Shown: positions 1 to 6,109, numbered from the stretch's first letter. The stretch: 6,681 nucleotides of DNA from an uncultured bacterium (GCA_905215275.1 CAJMPE010000110.1:1-6681), one strand, 5' to 3'. Program-made: numbers and translations. The notes: a model not told the origin generated them from the sequence alone.

Positions 1-29
1 GGCCCCGCTTTTGTGCGATACGCTATCCC

Positions 30-1787
30 CTACTCGGCATCCTCGATCTCATACGAATCGGCATCGGTGGGCTCATCAACCGTGTCCGCCGCCACCTCAC
101 GCGCCTCGTCGAAGGCCGCCTTCATGGTTTTGTTCCCCCAGGTGAGTTTGCGGATCGTGAGGTCGTCGGCCTTCTTGTTTGCCAAGCGTAGGTTGTTCTC
201 GGACGACAGGAGCGCCTCCTTGGTCTTTTGCAGATGGGTAATCGTCTTATCGATCTCCTCGATCGCCGTTTGAAACTTGCGGCTCGCGATCTCGTAGTTG
301 CGGCCGAAATCATTCTTGAACTTCTCCATCTTGGCTTCGAAGTTCGTAACGTCGATATTCTGCTGTTTGTACTCCGCCAGCTCCTGCTTATAGCGCAGCG
401 AACCCATGGCGGCGTTGCGAAGAAGCGTGATCATGGGAATAAAGAACTGCGGGCGAATCACATACATCTTCTCGTAGCGATAGCTCACATCGACGATGCC
501 CGCGTTGTAAAGCTCGCTCTCGGGCTCGAGCAGCGTGCAGAGCACTGCATACTCACAGCCCTTCTGGCGACGATCGTGGTCGAGCTTCTTAAAGAAGTCC
601 TCGTTCTTGTGCTTGGTCGCAGTCTCGTCGTTCTCGTTTTTCATCTCGAACATAATCGAAATGACCTCGTTGCCGCTCGCGTCGCACTCGCGGAAGATAA
701 AGTCCCCCTTGGTGCCCTCGGACGCATCGTTATCTTTCTCAAAGTACGCGTTAGGAAACGCCGTCATGCGTAGGCGGTTAAACTCGGTCTCGCAGTGCTG
801 CTCGAGCGACTCGCCCACCATCTTGGTGGACAGACGGACCTTCATGTCCTTAAGGCGCTCAATCTCTTCATCCTTGTAGCGAATCAGGTCATCGCTCGCG
901 CGCTTGGCCTGGGCAAGCTCGAGCTCATGCGCCGCCTTAGCCTGTTCCTCGCGAGAATCGCGCACCGCCAGCTCGCTCGTGAGCTTGGCACGTGCTTCAT
1001 CACGCTCACGCTCCGCCGCGGCGACCGCCTCCGATAGGTTCATTTTGGCCGTCAGCTCCTGTTCGCGCAGCTGGGCACGCAGGCCCTCGGCCTCTTGCTC
1101 GGACTGAGCCTTTGCGGCGGAAAACTTCTCTTGTACCTTCGCACGATAGTCAGCAAGCGCGCGCTCGCCCTCGCTGCGAGCGGCATCGAGCTCACGCTGC
1201 GACTCTGCCGCGGCAGCAGCAAGCGCCATCTCCTGGGCCTTGTCCGCAGCGGAGAGCTTTGCCTGTAGCTCAGCAATCTGAGCGTCGCGGGCGGACAGAT
1301 CGCTTTGAGCAGCATTGCGCGCCGCCGCCTCGGCAAGTTTGGCTTCGTCATCCTTGCGTCCCAGCTGCGCGCGCAAATTGTCGATCTCGCGCTGAAGCTT
1401 GGCGTTCTCCTTTTGAGCGTCGGCACGGGCTTCAACCGCCGCACGCTGGCTTGCGTTCTCGCGCTCTGCGGCAGCGCCCTCGAGCTTGGCGCGCAGTTCG
1501 GCAAGCTCAGCATCGCGCTTGGCGACCTCTTGTGCCAGCTGTTGAGCCGCAGCGTTCTTCTGCTCGACAAGCTGAGCGTTGCGCTGAGACTCCGCCTCCT
1601 GCAAAGCAGCCGTCGAACGCGAGCGCTCAAGCTCCAGCGCCTGCTCGCCCTCGCGCTGGACTGCCTTCACACGCTCATCCAGATCGCGCGAAAACTCGGC
1701 ATCGCGCACTTGTTTGACGATATCCGCATAACCGGACGCATCGACCTTAAAAACTTCGCCGCAATGCGGGCACTTGATCTCGTTCAT
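30..1787 (-). CDS. DUF2130 (COG4487-type) coiled-coil protein
   Basis: A 585-residue protein. The N-terminus carries a single CPHC knuckle (C6, C9), like half of a zinc ribbon. Residues about 28-315 are almost uninterrupted Ala/Glu/Arg/Lys/Gln-rich sequence, a long predicted coiled coil. Residues about 315-560 match the conserved DUF2130 core as I recall it: GESLEQHCE near 325-333, a KGDFIF stretch with D362, FEMKNE with E381 and K383, then a second coiled segment from about 465 to 540 and an acidic tail. The D362...E381-x-K383 spacing on predicted beta strands fits a PD-(D/E)XK nuclease-like fold; that is inference, and the cellular role of the family is not settled to my knowledge. No signal peptide or membrane segment is visible. 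The ATG at 1787 is preceded by GAGGAG five bases upstream. It lies downstream of a minus-strand terminator, so it probably has its own promoter, though I see no clear one. The stop is 29 bases from the window edge. Confidence 0.9.
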   Translation of the reverse strand: MNEIKCPHCGEVFKVDASGYADIVKQVRDAEFSRDLDERVKAVQREGEQALELERSRSTAALQEAESQRNAQLVEQKNAAAQQLAQEVAKRDAELAELRAKLEGAAAERENASQRAAVEARADAQKENAKLQREIDNLRAQLGRKDDEAKLAEAAARNAAQSDLSARDAQIAELQAKLSAADKAQEMALAAAAAESQRELDAARSEGERALADYRAKVQEKFSAAKAQSEQEAEGLRAQLREQELTAKMNLSEAVAAAERERDEARAKLTSELAVRDSREEQAKAAHELELAQAKRASDDLIRYKDEEIERLKDMKVRLSTKMVGESLEQHCETEFNRLRMTAFPNAYFEKDNDASEGTKGDFIFRECDASGNEVISIMFEMKNENDETATKHKNEDFFKKLDHDRRQKGCEYAVLCTLLEPESELYNAGIVDVSYRYEKMYVIRPQFFIPMITLLRNAAMGSLRYKQELAEYKQQNIDVTNFEAKMEKFKNDFGRNYEIASRKFQTAIEEIDKTITHLQKTKEALLSSENNLRLANKKADDLTIRKLTWGNKTMKAAFDEAREVAADTVDEPTDADSYEIEDAE

Positions 1788-1845
1788 AGCAGCTCCTCGA
1801 TGGACGCAAATTTCAACCGCCTACACTCTACCGCGCCGCACGGAC

Positions 1846-1880
1846 AAAAAAGGCGCCGCCGCCATAATGGCAACGGCGCC
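1846..1880 (-). terminator. Rho-independent terminator after the phosphoesterase gene
   Basis: Read on the minus strand, GGCGCCG (1880-1874) pairs perfectly with CGGCGCC (1858-1852). An inner GCC/GGC stem (1871-1869 with 1863-1861) adds three pairs across a 2x2 internal loop, and six T residues follow at once (1851-1846). This is the classic GC stem plus U-run. It sits about 50 bases past the stop of the metallophosphoesterase gene and about 60 bases before the DUF2130 start, so it should separate the two transcripts. Confidence 0.75.
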
Positions 1881-1882
1881 AG

Positions 1883-1919
1883 AACCACCACAAAGGTGCC
1901 TGTCCCCTTTGTGGTGGTT
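1883..1919. repeat. REP-like 14-bp inverted repeat with GGTGCCTGTCCCC core
   Basis: AACCACCACAAAGG (1883-1896) is perfectly repeated in inverse at 1906-1919, leaving a nine-base loop (TGCCTGTCC). The 13-mer GGTGCCTGTCCCC at 1895-1907 is, from memory, a core seen in many copies in intergenic hairpins of diverse bacteria, including gut actinobacteria, sometimes linked to REP-associated transposases. That link cannot be tested from this window. The hairpin lies in the 3' untranslated region of the phosphoesterase gene, between its stop and the terminator. GGCGCC at 1922-1927 can also pair with GGCGCC at 1875-1880, extending the hairpin by six pairs across a 2x2 loop. Confidence 0.6.
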
Positions 1920-1927
1920 TGGGCGCC

Positions 1928-2473
1928 CTATAGCCCAAAGAAGCTCAAGATCTGGTCTCGGCTTACGGGCCTGTACTCGTTGGCATCGAGACCGACATCG
2001 TAGCGAAAGATAGGGCGCTCGCGATCGCGGTTGCGTGCGTTGGTGCGGTCTCCCCTGCTGTGGATATGTCCGTGCAGCATGATGGCACCACGCGCCTTGC
2101 CATTCCAGCTAAGCATGGGGTAGTGGCTCATAACCAGACGATGGCCCTTGGCATAGCCGGGGGCAATCTCCAGATAATCACGCACGTCTTCCCAAATTTG
2201 CGGCACGTCGGGATCTTCCCAATCGCCGTCATGGTTACCACGGATGAGCGTCACGTTTTGGCAGGCAATACGCTCGCGCAGGCGCACCGCCTCCGCCAGG
2301 GGCAAACGATAGGTAAAGTCACCCAGAATGTAGAGACGGTCATCCACAGCCACGCACTCATTGATGGCATCGATGACCTTGCGATTCATCTCCTCGACCG
2401 AGCCAAACGGCCGGTCCATGTCGTGCAAGATATTCGTATCGCCCAGGTGCAGATCGGCGGTAAACCACATCAT
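1928..2473 (-). CDS. Small metallophosphoesterase (calcineurin-like)
   Basis: A cytosolic phosphoesterase of about 181 residues with all metal-binding blocks of the calcineurin-like superfamily in order (numbered from the ATG at 2473): D-L-H at 7-9, GDF at 51-53, GNHD at 79-82, SHYP at 116-119 and HGHIHS at 134-139. It should bind two divalent metals and hydrolyse a phosphoester. The substrate is unknown; the short single-domain form resembles the YfcE/MJ0936-like and uncharacterised group rather than the large 5'-nucleotidases. The open frame reaches an ATG at 2488, but that codon has no Shine-Dalgarno, whereas the ATG pair at 2473/2470 has AGGA eight bases upstream of the first, lying inside the longer frame. 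I therefore prefer 2473. A TATACT box at 2519-2514 would suit either start. The gene ends in a clear terminator. Confidence 0.88.
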   Translation of the reverse strand: MMWFTADLHLGDTNILHDMDRPFGSVEEMNRKVIDAINECVAVDDRLYILGDFTYRLPLAEAVRLRERIACQNVTLIRGNHDGDWEDPDVPQIWEDVRDYLEIAPGYAKGHRLVMSHYPMLSWNGKARGAIMLHGHIHSRGDRTNARNRDRERPIFRYDVGLDANEYRPVSRDQILSFFGL

Positions 2474-2513
2474 CGTCTCTGTCCTCATTTCGCAACGTGT
2501 TCAACTCGTGCTA

Positions 2514-2519
2514 AGTATA
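2514..2519 (-). promoter_or_regulatory. Candidate -10 box for the phosphoesterase gene
   Basis: TATACT on the minus strand (five of six bases match TATAAT) lies about 40 bases before the preferred phosphoesterase start and just after the stop of the upstream 59-codon gene. No convincing -35 is found 16-18 bases upstream, so this is a weak call. Read-through from the HIRAN gene pair is equally possible. Confidence 0.3.
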
Positions 2520-2539
2520 CAGACGCAGCGATGCGGCGG

Positions 2540-2719
2540 TTATCCAAAGAACCCGCCGAACAGTCCGCGGCGGCGTTGGTCTTGCTTTTTCGAAGCGTCA
2601 CCCTGGGTTTTCTTACCCTGCCGCTTCTTACGATCCCGCTCCAACTCATCGTCATCGAGTAGCATATCCCACTCAAACGGATCGTCTGTCAGATCGAACT
2701 GGTCGTCGTCATCAAACAT
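2540..2719 (-). CDS. Small charged protein of unknown function, 59 aa
   Basis: An ATG at 2719 opens a 59-codon frame to TAA at 2540-2542. GGGAG lies six bases before the ATG, a good Shine-Dalgarno. The protein has a split composition: residues 1-29 are strongly acidic (DDDD at 3-6, DDDE at 22-25), residues 30-51 are rich in Lys and Arg (RKKR at 30-33, RRR at 49-51), and it ends in LFGGFFG. No membrane helix, signal peptide or known domain is recognised. The start is only 18 bases after the stop of the HIRAN-domain gene on the same strand, so the two are probably cotranscribed. The strong Shine-Dalgarno, the operon spacing and the non-random composition are the reasons for calling it despite its size. 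Function unknown. Confidence 0.7.
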   Translation of the reverse strand: MFDDDDQFDLTDDPFEWDMLLDDDELERDRKKRQGKKTQGDASKKQDQRRRGLFGGFFG

Positions 2720-2737
2720 GGCAGTCTCCCTTACCGA

Positions 2738-3094
2738 TTAGCGAGCATCCACCACGTAGAGTCCAACACGCACCTGATGCCACGGGCTGCGCTCGGGAGC
2801 AACCTGTTGCACGCGGGCCTCAAATACGTCCTCATGGCCGTAATACATCATCAAGGACAGCGGGCCGACCTCGTTTCCCGGAACATAGCCAAGCTTGGTG
2901 TTGCCATAGTAAATCGCAACCGCCTCGGGATCATGGGGATTATCGCGCTCGGCGCACAGCGTCAGTTTATCGCCCGCTTTAAGATCGCCTAGGACCAAAG
3001 CGCCGTCGGCATATTGAAATCCTGCGATATGAAATGACAGAAGAACACGTGAAGGCTCGTACGTGGCAACTCCTCTAACGGCCGGATAAACCAA
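2738..3094 (-). CDS. HIRAN-domain protein
   Basis: A 118-residue protein that is essentially a single HIRAN domain. The recognisable core runs from about residue 20 to the end: FHIAGFQYADG at 21-31, a LKAGDKLTL strand at 38-46, ERDNPHDPEAVAIY at 49-62 (the conserved N-P-x-D-x-x-A-V signature), and LGYVPG at 68-73. HIRAN domains bind DNA ends in HLTF/Rad5-type enzymes; stand-alone bacterial versions are widespread and mostly uncharacterised. The start is a TTG at 3094 with GAGG seven bases upstream. A TAA stop lies in frame two codons above, and no ATG occurs in frame before residue 82, so TTG is effectively forced. The next gene begins 18 bases after its TAA, which suggests an operon with the small charged protein. 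Confidence 0.87.
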   Translation of the reverse strand: MVYPAVRGVATYEPSRVLLSFHIAGFQYADGALVLGDLKAGDKLTLCAERDNPHDPEAVAIYYGNTKLGYVPGNEVGPLSLMMYYGHEDVFEARVQQVAPERSPWHQVRVGLYVVDAR

Positions 3095-3176
3095 CGCTTA
3101 ACCTCACTGAGAAGTTTACGGGCCCGTGCGGACACGAATTCACCCGCTCGCGCCTTTCACCCAGTTGCCGCAACGC

Positions 3177-3205
3177 TTGCGAGACAGAGCGCTTGCAGAT
3201 AAGAT
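3177..3205 (+). promoter_or_regulatory. Candidate promoter pointing into the structured element
   Basis: TTGCGA (3177-3182) and TAAGAT (3200-3205) are separated by exactly 17 bases; each matches four of six consensus positions. Transcription would begin near 3212, inside the outer inverted repeat, and run antisense across the 27-codon ORF. If real, this could make an antisense RNA. A match of this quality is also expected by chance, so confidence is low. Confidence 0.25.
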
Positions 3206-3295
3206 AGGGGTACGGATGGCACCCGTGGCAGCGGGTCTTGCCAACTCCGATACACGTTTTCATCGTGAGAAGTGGCCGTCTTCGCTTGCGCGGGG

Positions 3296-3341
3296 GCGGC
3301 TATTTCATTCGGCCGATAAACAGGCCGAGTTCGATAGCCGC
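3296..3341. repeat. Hairpin spanning the end of the 27-codon ORF
   Basis: GCGGCTAT (3296-3303) pairs with ATAGCCGC (3334-3341), and nested inside it TCGGCC (3309-3314) pairs with GGCCGA (3323-3328). The two stems are separated by a symmetrical 5x5 internal loop and closed by an eight-base loop. The hairpin covers the last 14 or so codons of the small ORF and its stop codon, so in the minus-strand RNA it would fold after ribosome release or hinder elongation. Confidence 0.7.
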
Positions 3342-3383
3342 GATTAACAACGCCAGTAACGAAATAACATCGCTTACGTTCAT
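3300..3383 (-). CDS. 27-aa single-membrane-segment peptide, possible type I toxin
   Basis: ATG at 3383 (minus strand) opens 27 codons to TAG at 3300-3302, with AAGGGA six bases upstream. The peptide begins MNVSDVISLL, continues as an unbroken hydrophobic run to about residue 23 (one Glu at position 18), and ends IGRMK with a positive tail. That layout, a very short N-terminus, one membrane helix and a basic C-terminus, is typical of type I toxin peptides and the short holin-like peptides. I cannot assign it to a named family. The AAGGGA is buried in a six-pair hairpin with a three-base loop (TCCCTT 3390-3395 with AAGGGA 3399-3404, plus-strand reading), and the flanks pair over 22 bases. It may instead be a chance ORF inside a structured RNA or a miniature element. 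Overlapping longer frames here lack any coherent composition. Confidence 0.5.
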   Translation of the reverse strand: MNVSDVISLLALLIAAIELGLFIGRMK

Positions 3384-3389
3384 ACCAAT

Positions 3390-3404
3390 TCCCTTCTAAA
3401 GGGA
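3390..3404 (-). promoter_or_regulatory. Hairpin sequestering the small ORF's Shine-Dalgarno
   Basis: In the minus-strand RNA, UCCCUU (3404-3399), a three-base loop and AAGGGA (3395-3390) form a perfect six-pair hairpin whose 3' arm is the ribosome-binding site of the 27-codon ORF, six bases before its ATG. Translation would need this hairpin opened. Blocked ribosome-binding sites are common in type I toxin mRNAs. Confidence 0.55.
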
Positions 3405-3441
3405 GTTGGCCCATCCGTACCCCATAGCAGTAGTCTAACGT

Positions 3442-3485
3442 AAATGACAGGTAATAGGAACACTTGTTCGTATTACCTGCCATTT
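3442..3485 (-). terminator. 20-bp inverted repeat after the aldehyde dehydrogenase stop
   Basis: Arms 3442-3461 and 3466-3485 match at 18 of 20 positions around a four-base loop. In the minus-strand RNA one of the two mismatches (3447/3480) becomes a G-U pair, leaving only the 3457/3470 mismatch. It begins one base beyond the aldehyde dehydrogenase stop codon, where a transcript end is expected. There is no proper U-run after it, only ATTT at the stem base, so it may be a 3'-end stabiliser or a dyad operator for the small element instead of a true intrinsic terminator. Confidence 0.55.
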
Positions 3486-3486
3486 C

Positions 3487-4866
3487 CTAATGCACAAACA
3501 TGCGCACAAATTTGTGCTTCCAGCTTGCGTAGGGCGCATAGCGGAATGGCACGTCCAGCCACGTTGCCTTGTTCACGATGCTCTTCTTGTGGCTAAACGT
3601 ATCGAAGCTCTCGCGGCCATGGTACTGCCCCATACCGCTCGCTCCCATGCCGCCAAAGCCCATATGGCTCGTGACCAAATGCATAATCGTGTCGTTGACG
3701 CAGCCGCCGCCAAAGGGCACGTAGCGCACAAAGCGCTGCTGGACCTCGCGGTCCTGGCTAAAGATATACAGGGCCAGCGGCGTCGGACGATCCGTAATAA
3801 ACGTCTCGGCCTCGTCTAGGCTCTCAAACGTCAGCACCGGCAGGATGGGGCCGAAAATCTCTTCCTGCATCACAGCATCCTCAGGCGCCACGCCGTCTAG
3901 GATCGTCGGCTCAATCTTGAGCGACGACTCGCGCGCCGTGCCTCCCAGCACAACCTTATCGGGGTCGATCAGCCCGAGCACGCGCGCAAAATGCTTGGCG
4001 TTGACAATATGACCGCAGTCCTCGTTGTCGAGCGGGTGCTCGCCAAACATGCGACGGACCTCCTCCTTGATGAGGCCCAACAGTTCATCGTGCACGCGAG
4101 CGTCGACCAGCAGGTAGTCGGGCGCCACGCAGGTCTGCCCCACGTTGAGCCATTTACCAAAGGCGATACGCCGTGCCGCGACCTTCAAGTTTGCCGTCGC
4201 ATCCACGATGCAGGGACTCTTTCCGCCCAGCTCAAGCGTCACGGGCGTAAGGTTTTTACTTGCGCGCTCCATGACGAGCTTGCCGACCGGAACGCTTCCG
4301 GTAAAGAAGATTTTGTCCCAGCATTCATCGAGCAGCGCCTCGTTCTCGGCACGCCCGCCTTCGACGACCGTTACCAGGCGCGGATCAAATGCTTCCTCGC
4401 AAATCTGCCTGAGCACCGCGCTCGAAGCCGGCGCATAGGCACTCGGCTTGATGACCACGGTGTTACCCGCGGCAAGGGCGCCGGCGAGCGGCTCGAGTGT
4501 TAGCAAAAACGGGTAGTTCCACGGAGCCATAATGAGCGTGACGCCATAGGGCACGGCTTGCGTTTTGCACACACTAATGGCATTGGCGAGGTCGCAGGGG
4601 CGCAGGCGCGGGCGGCTCCATCGGGCCACATGCGCAATCTGATGACGAATCTCGGAAAGCGAGGTGCCGATCTCGCACATATATGCCTCGTCATGCGACT
4701 TTCCCAAATCGGTCTTGAGCGCATGGGCAATATCGCCCTCGTGCGCACGAACCGCATCGCGCAGGCGCACCAGTGCGCGGCGGCGAGCATCGACATCAAA
4801 CGTAGCGTGCGTCTTAAAGTAGGTGCGCTGATCGCCGACGATGCGCGCAATTTCCTCGGTGTTCAT
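3487..4866 (-). CDS. NAD(P)-dependent aldehyde dehydrogenase, class 3 type
   Basis: A complete 459-residue aldehyde dehydrogenase that oxidises an aldehyde to a carboxylate with NAD(P)+ in the cytosol. Landmarks: PWNYP at 115-119 (the Asn of the oxyanion hole), VVIKPSA with K140, TGSVPVGK at 189-196 in the cofactor-binding region, the general base E212 in ELGGKSP, the catalytic C246 in GQTCVAPDY, EEIFGP at 335-340 and GFGGMGASGMGQYHG at 403-417. The missing N-terminal extension, the length and the GQTCVAPDY style point to the class 3 group (ALDH3, YwdH, coniferyl/fatty aldehyde dehydrogenases); the exact substrate is unknown. The ATG at 4866 follows AGGAGG by four bases, and that Shine-Dalgarno overlaps the stop codon of the upstream alcohol dehydrogenase, so the two are cotranscribed and probably translationally coupled. 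No active-site residue is missing. Confidence 0.95.
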   Translation of the reverse strand: MNTEEIARIVGDQRTYFKTHATFDVDARRRALVRLRDAVRAHEGDIAHALKTDLGKSHDEAYMCEIGTSLSEIRHQIAHVARWSRPRLRPCDLANAISVCKTQAVPYGVTLIMAPWNYPFLLTLEPLAGALAAGNTVVIKPSAYAPASSAVLRQICEEAFDPRLVTVVEGGRAENEALLDECWDKIFFTGSVPVGKLVMERASKNLTPVTLELGGKSPCIVDATANLKVAARRIAFGKWLNVGQTCVAPDYLLVDARVHDELLGLIKEEVRRMFGEHPLDNEDCGHIVNAKHFARVLGLIDPDKVVLGGTARESSLKIEPTILDGVAPEDAVMQEEIFGPILPVLTFESLDEAETFITDRPTPLALYIFSQDREVQQRFVRYVPFGGGCVNDTIMHLVTSHMGFGGMGASGMGQYHGRESFDTFSHKKSIVNKATWLDVPFRYAPYASWKHKFVRMFVH

Positions 4867-4874
4867 GGGCCCTC

Positions 4875-6091
4875 CTAGTTCTCGTCCTCAAACATACCAC
4901 CTGTAACAACTTCGTACATATGCTCGAGCTCCAGGCGGTCCATCAAAAGCGGAACGGGATACAGTGGATTGGCCTCGGCATCGGCATGTGCCGCCATTTC
5001 GGGAATGTCGGAGCGGCGAATGCCCGAGACATATTTGGGGATTCCCAGGGCCTCGTTCATGCGGTCGACCCAATCGATAAAGGCCTCGGCCGCAAGACCG
5101 TCCTGCGCGGTAGCCGGCGCAATGCCCGCCATGCGAGCAAGATCGGCAAGCTTGGGGGCGGCGGCGTCACCATAAGCGCGAAGCATGTGCGGCAGGATGA
5201 TCGCGTTGGCTAAACCGTGCGGAATTCCGTATCGGCCGCCCAGACTGTGCGCGATGGCATGCACATATCCGACATAGGAGCGGGTAAACGCAACGCCCGC
5301 CTTATACGCCGCCGAAAGCATATTGCGGCGAGCGCGCATGTCGTCGCCATGCTCATAGGCCTCGAGCAAACGCGGATGAGCTGCACCGCCTGTCGAGCCA
5401 TCTTGCGCGTATAGGGCGTGGTGCTACGGCCGATAAAGGCCTCGACAGCATGCGTCAGGGCATCCATACCCGTCTGCCCCGTAATGGAGGCAGGCAACCC
5501 GCGCGTAAACTCGGGGTCGTGGACTGCAAAACGCGGGATGAGCACAAAGTCGTTAATGGGGTATTTATAGTGCGTCTCATCATCGGTGATAACCGCCGCG
5601 AGCGTGACTTCACTTCCCGTACCGGCAGTAGTGGGAACCGCAATAAGCAGCGGCAGGAGACGATGAACGCGCAACAGGCCGCGCATCTTGTTGATGGGCT
5701 TGTTTGGCTGCGCGATACGTGCTCCCACGCCCTTGGCACAGTCCATGGCCGAGCCACCGCCAAAGCCGATAATGGCCTGGCAGGCGCGCTCTCGATACAG
5801 GGACGCCGCTTCTTCCACGTTTGAGACCGTGGGGTTCGCACGCGTTTCGGCATAGACCGCAACGCCAATTCCCTTGGACGCGAGCGCTGTCTCGAGCGGT
5901 GCCGTGAGCCCCAGACGGGCAATGCCGGGATCCGTCACGATAAGAACCCGCTGTATCGAACGCTTTTGAAGCACTGTGGGCACATCCTCAGCGTGTTCTA
6001 GAATGCGTGGCTCGGTATAGGGCAGCACCGGCAATGCGATGCGAAAAACCGTTTGATACGTTCGGCACCAGGCGCGGCGGGCTAGATGCAT
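4875..6091 (-). pseudogene. Iron-containing alcohol dehydrogenase, frameshifted
   Basis: Two frames together make one group III (iron-dependent) alcohol dehydrogenase of about 404 residues. The 5' part starts at the ATG at 6091 (AAGGAG eight bases upstream) and holds GGGSAMDCAK at 111-120 (NAD(P) binding), TTAGTGSE at 154-161 and GMDALTHAVEAF with metal ligands D210 and H214. Homology ends at R240 (codon 5374-5372). It resumes in another frame from about 5369 with LEAYEHGDD, HAIAHSLG and IPHGLAN, whose first and last His are 14 residues apart as in FucO (H263 and H277), and stops at 4875-4877. Two bases lie between the halves where relatives usually have two codons (LIxENL), consistent with loss of four bases. 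The downstream frame has only a mid-gene TTG and no credible ribosome-binding site. Each half lacks two of the four iron ligands, so neither should work alone. It may be a true pseudogene or an assembly indel. Confidence 0.9.
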
Positions 6092-6109
6092 AAAGGAAGC
6101 TCCTTCATT

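Larger units (their letters stand above)
3207..3423. repeat. 217-bp element bounded by two-block inverted repeats
   Basis: GGGGTACGGATGG (3207-3219) is the exact inverse of CCATCCGTACCCC (3411-3423), and GCCAACTCC (3240-3248) is the exact inverse of GGAGTTGGC (3402-3410). On the right the two blocks touch. On the left they are split by 20 bases that hold their own hairpin (ACCCG 3221-3225 with CGGGT 3232-3236). An RNA crossing the element can therefore pair its two ends over 22 base pairs with a side hairpin, enclosing the small ORF. The trinucleotide ATA directly abuts both outer ends (3204-3206 and 3424-3426), which would be a 3-bp target duplication if this were a miniature element, but that is weak. 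Most of the 392-base gap between the HIRAN and aldehyde dehydrogenase genes is this element. In 3095-3206 I see nothing firm beyond the candidate promoter. Confidence 0.75.

Noticed and set aside
992..1717. 241-codon plus-strand frame rich in Arg, Pro and Ala
   Set aside because: It is a shadow of the GC-rich coiled-coil coding sequence of DUF2130, and its composition is typical of antisense frames.
2474..2488. Longer phosphoesterase start at the ATG at 2488
   Set aside because: No Shine-Dalgarno precedes it, while AGGA precedes the ATG at 2473 at good spacing, and homologues typically begin just before the D-L-H motif.
2060..2662. 200-codon plus-strand frame
   Set aside because: It is antisense to the phosphoesterase, whose metal motifs are all intact, and shows no recognisable domain.
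3157..3483. 108-codon minus-strand frame across the structured gap
   Set aside because: It runs through the 20-bp dyad and both inverted repeats, has no ribosome-binding site, no domain and mixed composition. The 27-codon frame within has the good Shine-Dalgarno.
4875..5369. Independent 164-residue alcohol dehydrogenase gene
   Set aside because: Its first codon is a TTG within the homologous region, without a ribosome-binding site. It is the 3' half of the frameshifted gene.
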